Shown in pieces: positions 6,461 through 10,022 of a stretch of 10,022 nucleotides of DNA. Source of the DNA: Flavobacteriales bacterium (lineage in GTDB: Bacteria > Bacteroidota > Bacteroidia > Flavobacteriales > PHOS-HE28); contig SSGN01000160.1 of the NCBI GenBank assembly GCA_008016945.1, positions 1-10,022 of the forward strand, given 5' to 3'. The translations under genes and the position numbers were made by a program. Positions within the stretch are counted from its first letter, which is position 1. Each line of letters begins with the position of its first letter. Under the pieces are notes generated by a model. It saw only the letters and a list, made by a program, of their open reading frames with translations, was not told the DNA's origin and did not search any database.

Positions 6461-7798
6461 ATGGCCACCAAACCCTCCATCCCCAAAGGCACCCGCGACT
6501 TCGGTCCGCAGGAGATGCTGCGCCGGAAGTACATCTTCAACACCATCGAGTCCGTGTTCCAGAAGTTCGGCTTCGGACCCTTGGAAACGCCCGCCATGGA
6601 GCATTTGGAGACCCTTACCGGGAAGTACGGCGAGGAGGGCGATCGCCTGATCTTCAAGATCCTCAAACGCGGCGCCGAACTGGAGCGCGCCCTGGAGGAT
6701 CGCAGCAAGGGGTTCGCCGAGGAGGCGCTCCGGTACGACCTCACCGTGCCCTTCGCCCGCTATGTGGTGCAGCACCAGAACGAGTTGACCTTCCCCTTCA
6801 AACGCTACCAGATCCAGCCGGTATGGCGCGCCGATCGCCCACAGAAGGGGAGGTACCGGGAGTTCTACCAGTGCGATGCCGATGTGATCGGGAGCACCAG
6901 CCTGCTGAATGAAGTGGAGCTCGTGCAGCTCTTCGATGAGGTGTTCACCGCGCTGGGCCTGCCCGTGGCCGTGAAGATCAATGACCGCAAGGTGCTCGCG
7001 GGCATCGCCGAGGTCAGCGGACAACCCGAGAAGGTGGTGGATATCGTCACCGCCATCGACAAGCTCGACAAGATCGGCCGTGAGAAGGTGGAGGAGGAGA
7101 TGCGCACCAAAGGGGTGAGCGATCAAGCCATCCAAGGCATCGCCCCGCTGTTCGCGTTGAAGGGGACCTGGGCCGAACAACGCCCGCAGCTGGAACAATG
7201 GCTGGCCACCTCCGCGACCGCGCTACAGGGTTTGAAGGACCTCGACTTCACCTTCAGGTCGGTCGGTGCCTTGCGTTCCGCCCACCTCGAGTTCGACCCC
7301 ACGTTGGCCCGCGGCCTCGACTACTACACCGGCGCCATCTTCGAGGTGAAGGCGCTGGAAGGGTCGTTGCAAAGCAGCATCTGCGGCGGCGGACGCTACG
7401 ACGACCTCACCGGGGTGTTCGGCCTCAAGGGCATGAGCGGGGTGGGCATCAGCTTCGGTGCCGACCGCATCTACGACGTGCTCTTGGAGACCGCTCGATT
7501 CCCCGACGCACTCGGCGGCAGTACCCGATTGCTCTTCGCCAACTTCGGCGAGGCCGAAGCCGCCCACTGCCTGCAACTGCTGCGCACGGTGCGCCAGGCG
7601 GGCATCGCTGCGGAGCTGTACCCCGAGGCCGTGAAGATGGCCAAGCAGTTCAAATATGCCGATGACAAGGGCATACCCTTCGTGGCCATCGTGGGCGAGA
7701 GTGAGCTGCAACAAGGCATCGTTACCGTGAAGGACATGAAGAGCGGGGAGCAGCGTGCCGTGCAACAAGAAGATCTATTGGCAGCGGTCGTGGGTTGA
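6461..7798 (+). CDS. hisS: Histidyl-tRNA synthetase
   Basis: 445 residues from ATG 6461. An upstream TTG at 6449 would add four residues (MFLV), but [14 protein letters not shown] is the normal class IIa start. The class II motif 1 region (KGTRDF and the following helix) is at the N-terminus. [11 protein letters not shown] (92-102) and [20 protein letters not shown] (115-134) form motif 2. The histidine-specific segment RGLDYYTG is at ~284-291, and GGGRYDDL followed by [15 protein letters not shown] is motif 3. The last ~90 residues are the anticodon-binding domain ([25 protein letters not shown]). It charges tRNA-His using ATP and works as a cytosolic dimer. Length is normal and all motifs are present, so it is functional and presumably essential. 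The 107-base gap upstream has no promoter I can place with confidence; hutH follows after 59 bases. Confidence 0.97.
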   Translation: MATKPSIPKGTRDFGPQEMLRRKYIFNTIESVFQKFGFGPLETPAMEHLETLTGKYGEEGDRLIFKILKRGAELERALEDRSKGFAEEALRYDLTVPFARYVVQHQNELTFPFKRYQIQPVWRADRPQKGRYREFYQCDADVIGSTSLLNEVELVQLFDEVFTALGLPVAVKINDRKVLAGIAEVSGQPEKVVDIVTAIDKLDKIGREKVEEEMRTKGVSDQAIQGIAPLFALKGTWAEQRPQLEQWLATSATALQGLKDLDFTFRSVGALRSAHLEFDPTLARGLDYYTGAIFEVKALEGSLQSSICGGGRYDDLTGVFGLKGMSGVGISFGADRIYDVLLETARFPDALGGSTRLLFANFGEAEAAHCLQLLRTVRQAGIAAELYPEAVKMAKQFKYADDKGIPFVAIVGESELQQGIVTVKDMKSGEQRAVQQEDLLAAVVG

Positions 7799-7857
7799 TG
7801 TTCTGCCACCGAACGATCCACAAAGCGCCTGACAACGACAATCACAGACGATCGATC

Positions 7858-9348
7858 ATGCAGTCCCATCCCATCGGAACCGTAGGCCTCGAACTCGCCG
7901 AATTGGCGCACATCCTCAACAGCGGTGTCCCCATCGCCCTGAGCCCCGAAGCGCAGCAAGCCGTGAAGCGCAGCCACGCCTACCTCGCCGATCGCCTGAA
8001 GAAGAGCGATGCTCCGATCTACGGGGTGAACACCGGCTTCGGATCCCTGTACGATAAGTCCATCGCCAAGAAGGACCTGGCGCAATTGCAGAAGAACCTG
8101 GTGATGAGCCACGCTTGCGGCAGCGGCGATCCCGTTCCTGCGGACATCGTGCGTGCGATGCTCGTGCTGAAGGTGCAGAACATGGCTTTCGGGTACAGCG
8201 CGGTGGCACCGGCCACGGTGCGGCGCCTCATCGACATGTACAACGCCGATGTGTTGCCGGTGGTGTACGAACGCGGCTCGCTCGGTGCGTCGGGCGACCT
8301 GGCTCCGCTGGCGCACCTCTGCCTGCCCCTGTTGGGCTTGGGCGAAGTGATGGTGGGCGGGAAGCGCATGCCCAGCGCGCAGGCCTTGAAGAATTTCGGG
8401 TGGAAGCCGCTCGAACTCGGCCCGAAGGAAGGCCTCGCCCTGCTCAACGGTACGCAGTTCATGAACGCCTATGCGGCGTTGCTGGTGCTGAAGGCCACGC
8501 GCCTCGCACAATTGGCCGACGTGATCGGCGCGATCTCGCTGGATGCCTACGATGGCCGTATCGAACCCTTCCATGCTTCCATCCACGCCGTGCGCCCGCA
8601 TCCCGGACAAGCGGTGGTGGCCGGCCGTTTCCGCGAGCTGTTGAAGGGCAGTGGCCTGATCGAACGCAAGAAGGCGCACGTGCAGGATCCCTACTCGTTC
8701 CGCTGCATTCCGCAGGTGCATGGGGCTTCGCGCGATGCCATCGCCTACGTGGAACGGGTGGTGGAACGCGAGCTCGAATCCGTGACCGATAACCCCACGG
8801 TCTTCGACGACGAGGACCTGATCATCAGCGCCGGGAATTTCCACGGGCAGCCCCTGGCGCTGGCCCTGGACTTCCTCGCCATCGCCACGGCCGAGCTCGG
8901 AAGCATCAGCGAACGGCGCATCTATAAGCTGATCGGCGGGCAACGTGGCCTGCCCGCCTTCCTCGTGGCCGAGCCTGGGCTGAACAGTGGTTTCATGATC
9001 CCGCAGTACACCGCGGCCTCACTCGTTAGCGCGAACAAGCAACGCTGCATGCCCAACAGCGTGGACACCATCGATAGCAGCAATGGCCAGGAGGACCACG
9101 TGAGCATGGGCGCTGCGGCCGCGATCAAGACCTGGCAGGTGGTGAAAGATGTGGAACGGGTGCTCGCCATCGAACTCTTCACCGCGGCGCAAGCCTTGGA
9201 GTTCCGCCGGCCGATCCGAAGCTCGGTGCGGTTGGAGTCGTTCGTGAACGCGTTCCGCGAGCGAGTGCCCTTCGTGAAGCATGATGTGGTGATGCATGAC
9301 CACATGGAGGCCGCGCTGGACTTCGTGCGCGAGGTGCCCGTGGTGTGA
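7858..9348 (+). CDS. hutH: Histidine ammonia-lyase
   Basis: 496 residues from ATG 7858, close to the family's ~500. IYGVNTGFG (54-62) carries the catalytic Tyr. SHACGSG (84-90) has Ser-His where tyrosine/phenylalanine lyases carry His-Leu or similar, which points to histidine as substrate. GSLGASGDLAPLAH (140-153) holds Ala144-Ser145-Gly146, which cyclise to the MIO electrophile. QDPYSFRC (276-283), SAGNFHGQP (324-332) and QEDHVSMGA (411-419, with the active-site Glu412) follow. The enzyme deaminates L-histidine to urocanate plus ammonia, the first Hut step; no other hut gene is in view. An in-frame ATG at 7798-7800 overlaps the hisS stop as TGATG and would add 20 polar residues ([14 protein letters not shown]...). 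That form is possible if coupled to hisS, but homology favours 7858. No promoter-like sequence is visible in the gap. Confidence 0.93.
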   Translation: MQSHPIGTVGLELAELAHILNSGVPIALSPEAQQAVKRSHAYLADRLKKSDAPIYGVNTGFGSLYDKSIAKKDLAQLQKNLVMSHACGSGDPVPADIVRAMLVLKVQNMAFGYSAVAPATVRRLIDMYNADVLPVVYERGSLGASGDLAPLAHLCLPLLGLGEVMVGGKRMPSAQALKNFGWKPLELGPKEGLALLNGTQFMNAYAALLVLKATRLAQLADVIGAISLDAYDGRIEPFHASIHAVRPHPGQAVVAGRFRELLKGSGLIERKKAHVQDPYSFRCIPQVHGASRDAIAYVERVVERELESVTDNPTVFDDEDLIISAGNFHGQPLALALDFLAIATAELGSISERRIYKLIGGQRGLPAFLVAEPGLNSGFMIPQYTAASLVSANKQRCMPNSVDTIDSSNGQEDHVSMGAAAAIKTWQVVKDVERVLAIELFTAAQALEFRRPIRSSVRLESFVNAFRERVPFVKHDVVMHDHMEAALDFVREVPVV

Positions 9349-9359
9349 TGCCCGACCCC

Positions 9360-9375
9360 GGCTCGTGAGCGAGCC
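9360..9375. terminator. Short GC hairpin just after hutH, possible terminator
   Basis: GGCTCG-TGAG-CGAGCC is a perfect 6-bp stem with a 4-base loop, 11 bases after the hutH stop. There is no T run, so intrinsic termination is uncertain; it may instead be the first of several hairpins in this gene-free stretch. Confidence 0.4.
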
Positions 9376-9392
9376 CATGGTGCGCTGTGCAG

Positions 9393-9462
9393 GCGTGGCC
9401 CACCGCAAGGTGGTGCACGCGGGATAGACGCGATCCTCGCGGTGGGCCTTGGCTGGCCCACC
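9393..9462. repeat. Two hairpins with competing pairings in the hutH-terC gap
   Basis: Hairpin A (9393-9420) pairs GCGTG with CACGC and CCACC with GGTGG across a 2x2 internal loop, capped by a GCAA (GNRA) tetraloop. Hairpin B (9441-9462) is a perfect 8-bp stem, GGTGGGCC against GGCCCACC, with loop TTGGCT. TGGCCCACC occurs twice (9396-9404 and 9454-9462), so GGTGGGCC at 9441-9448 could pair with either copy. The hairpins are directly seen. Function as an attenuator, RNA element or relic of a small repeat is undecided. I see no coding sequence in 9349-9572. Confidence 0.6.
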
Positions 9463-9496
9463 TATCGGGAATACGTGGCCCGAGGCATCGTGCTGA

Positions 9497-9522
9497 GGAT
9501 CTCTCGGTGATCCGACCGGTCG
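9497..9522. repeat. Inverted repeat next to a 10-base palindrome
   Basis: GGATC (9497-9501) and GATCC (9509-9513) flank a 7-base spacer. Immediately after, sharing base 9513, comes the perfect palindrome CGACCGGTCG (9513-9522). The palindrome lies about 50 bases before the terC start and could be a dimer-binding operator; that is inference only. The remaining bases to 9572 show no promoter consensus. Confidence 0.35.
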
Positions 9523-9572
9523 AACGACAGCCGCCGGGAGGGTGAACCCACTCCTGTGCGATCTTCGCCCTC

Positions 9573-10022
9573 ATGGAAGAACTCCTCATCCTCGGCCGTA
9601 TGGCGGAGAAGGACCGCTTGAAGGACCGGCGGCTCTGGATGGTCCTGGGGGTCCTGTTGTGCAGTGTGTTGCTGGTGGGTATCGGCTGGCTGGTGAAGAA
9701 CGGGGAGAATGGGCGGTTCGCCGTGGCCGGTAACGGCTTCAACATGCGGAACGGCATTCTGTTCTTCGGTGGATCCTACCTCCTGTACAAGTCGGTGAAG
9801 GAGATCCACCACAAGCTGGAAGGATCGGACACGTCGGGATCCTTGAAGAAGGACAAGCCACAAAGCTTCTGGGCGCTCATGGCGCAGATCATCATCATCG
9901 ATGCGGTGTTCAGCTTCGACAGTTTCATTACCGCCATCGGCCAGGCCAAGCACGTGGTGATCATGATCGCGGCGGTGATCTCGCCATGGTCGTGATGTTC
10001 TTCTTCACCGACGGCATCAGTG
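9573..10022 (+). pseudogene. TerC-family membrane protein gene, 5'-truncated and frameshifted, runs off the window
   Basis: From ATG 9573 the product shows TM helix LWMVLGVLLCSVLLVGIGWL, then NGILFFGGSYLLYKSVKEIHHKLEG (9753-9827 region) and IIIIDAVFSFDSFITAIG, both strongly typical of Bacteroidota TerC proteins (integral inner-membrane proteins linked to metal ion export or tolerance). Two defects are seen. The usual first ~35 residues, including TM1 with the conserved GIDN motif, are absent: an in-frame stop lies at 9543-9545 and no match appears in other frames upstream. After AAVI the frame runs into TGA at 9993, but deleting-base repair near 9979-9983 restores AMVVMFFFTDGIS, the expected continuation. 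So one base appears lost from ATCATC. It is either a pseudogene or a genuine gene with an assembly error; the missing N-terminus favours decay. Confidence 0.65.

Noticed and set aside
7471..8943. 490-codon open frame antisense to the end of hisS and most of hutH
   Set aside because: Shadow of hutH in GC-rich DNA; the composition is low-complexity His/Gln/Arg and the sense strand carries every HutH catalytic motif.
9497..9545. Possible tRNA suggested by the GGTCGAACG stretch
   Set aside because: It resembles a T-arm only loosely, and no acceptor, D-arm or anticodon arm can be folded around it.
9349..9572. yybP-ykoY manganese riboswitch upstream of terC
   Set aside because: Considered because of the known link between this riboswitch and TerC-family genes, but the conserved core (GGGGAGUAG-like segment and partner loop) is not visible.

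Overview
This window is an ordinary-looking chromosomal segment from a GC-rich member of the Bacteroidota, probably a Flavobacteriales-like lineage. The evidence is a T9SS-type C-terminal sorting domain on a secreted beta-propeller protein, the absence of clear Shine-Dalgarno sequences before any confident start codon, and translation products that resemble Bacteroidota EttA, HisS, HutH and TerC. The lineage call is inference from recalled family features; no database search was possible.

Layout: (1) 1-834, the 3' half of ettA, which encodes a ribosome-binding ABC-F ATPase. (2) 840-1052, a G-free C/A-rich leader, a 42-residue Lys/Ala-rich small ORF and a shared hairpin terminator. (3) 1059-2232, two minus-strand genes: a secreted TPR-like protein followed by a small coiled-coil protein; neither has an assignable function. 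(4) 2303-4643, a plus-strand LLM-class flavin monooxygenase, an NAD(P)-dependent short-chain dehydrogenase/reductase (SDR), and a decayed second copy of the 3' third of the monooxygenase gene. (5) 4677-6353, a secreted SBBP-type beta-propeller protein with a sorting domain. (6) 6461-9348, hisS (histidyl-tRNA synthetase) followed closely by hutH (histidine ammonia-lyase). (7) 9349-9572, a gene-free stretch dense in inverted repeats. (8) 9573 to the window end, a TerC-family membrane protein gene that lacks its first membrane segment and is frameshifted near the edge.

The monooxygenase and SDR may share a pathway or transcript, but no substrate can be read from sequence. hisS and hutH both act on L-histidine, one charging tRNA and the other deaminating it, and may be co-transcribed. 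No mobile element, CRISPR array, tRNA, rRNA or defence system was found.

The most interesting points are the gene remnant at 4296-4643 (an in-frame stop plus two deletions whose lengths sum to a multiple of three), the apparently degraded terC with hairpin-rich DNA upstream, and the small basic ORF behind ettA. I do not see a convincing undescribed multi-gene system.
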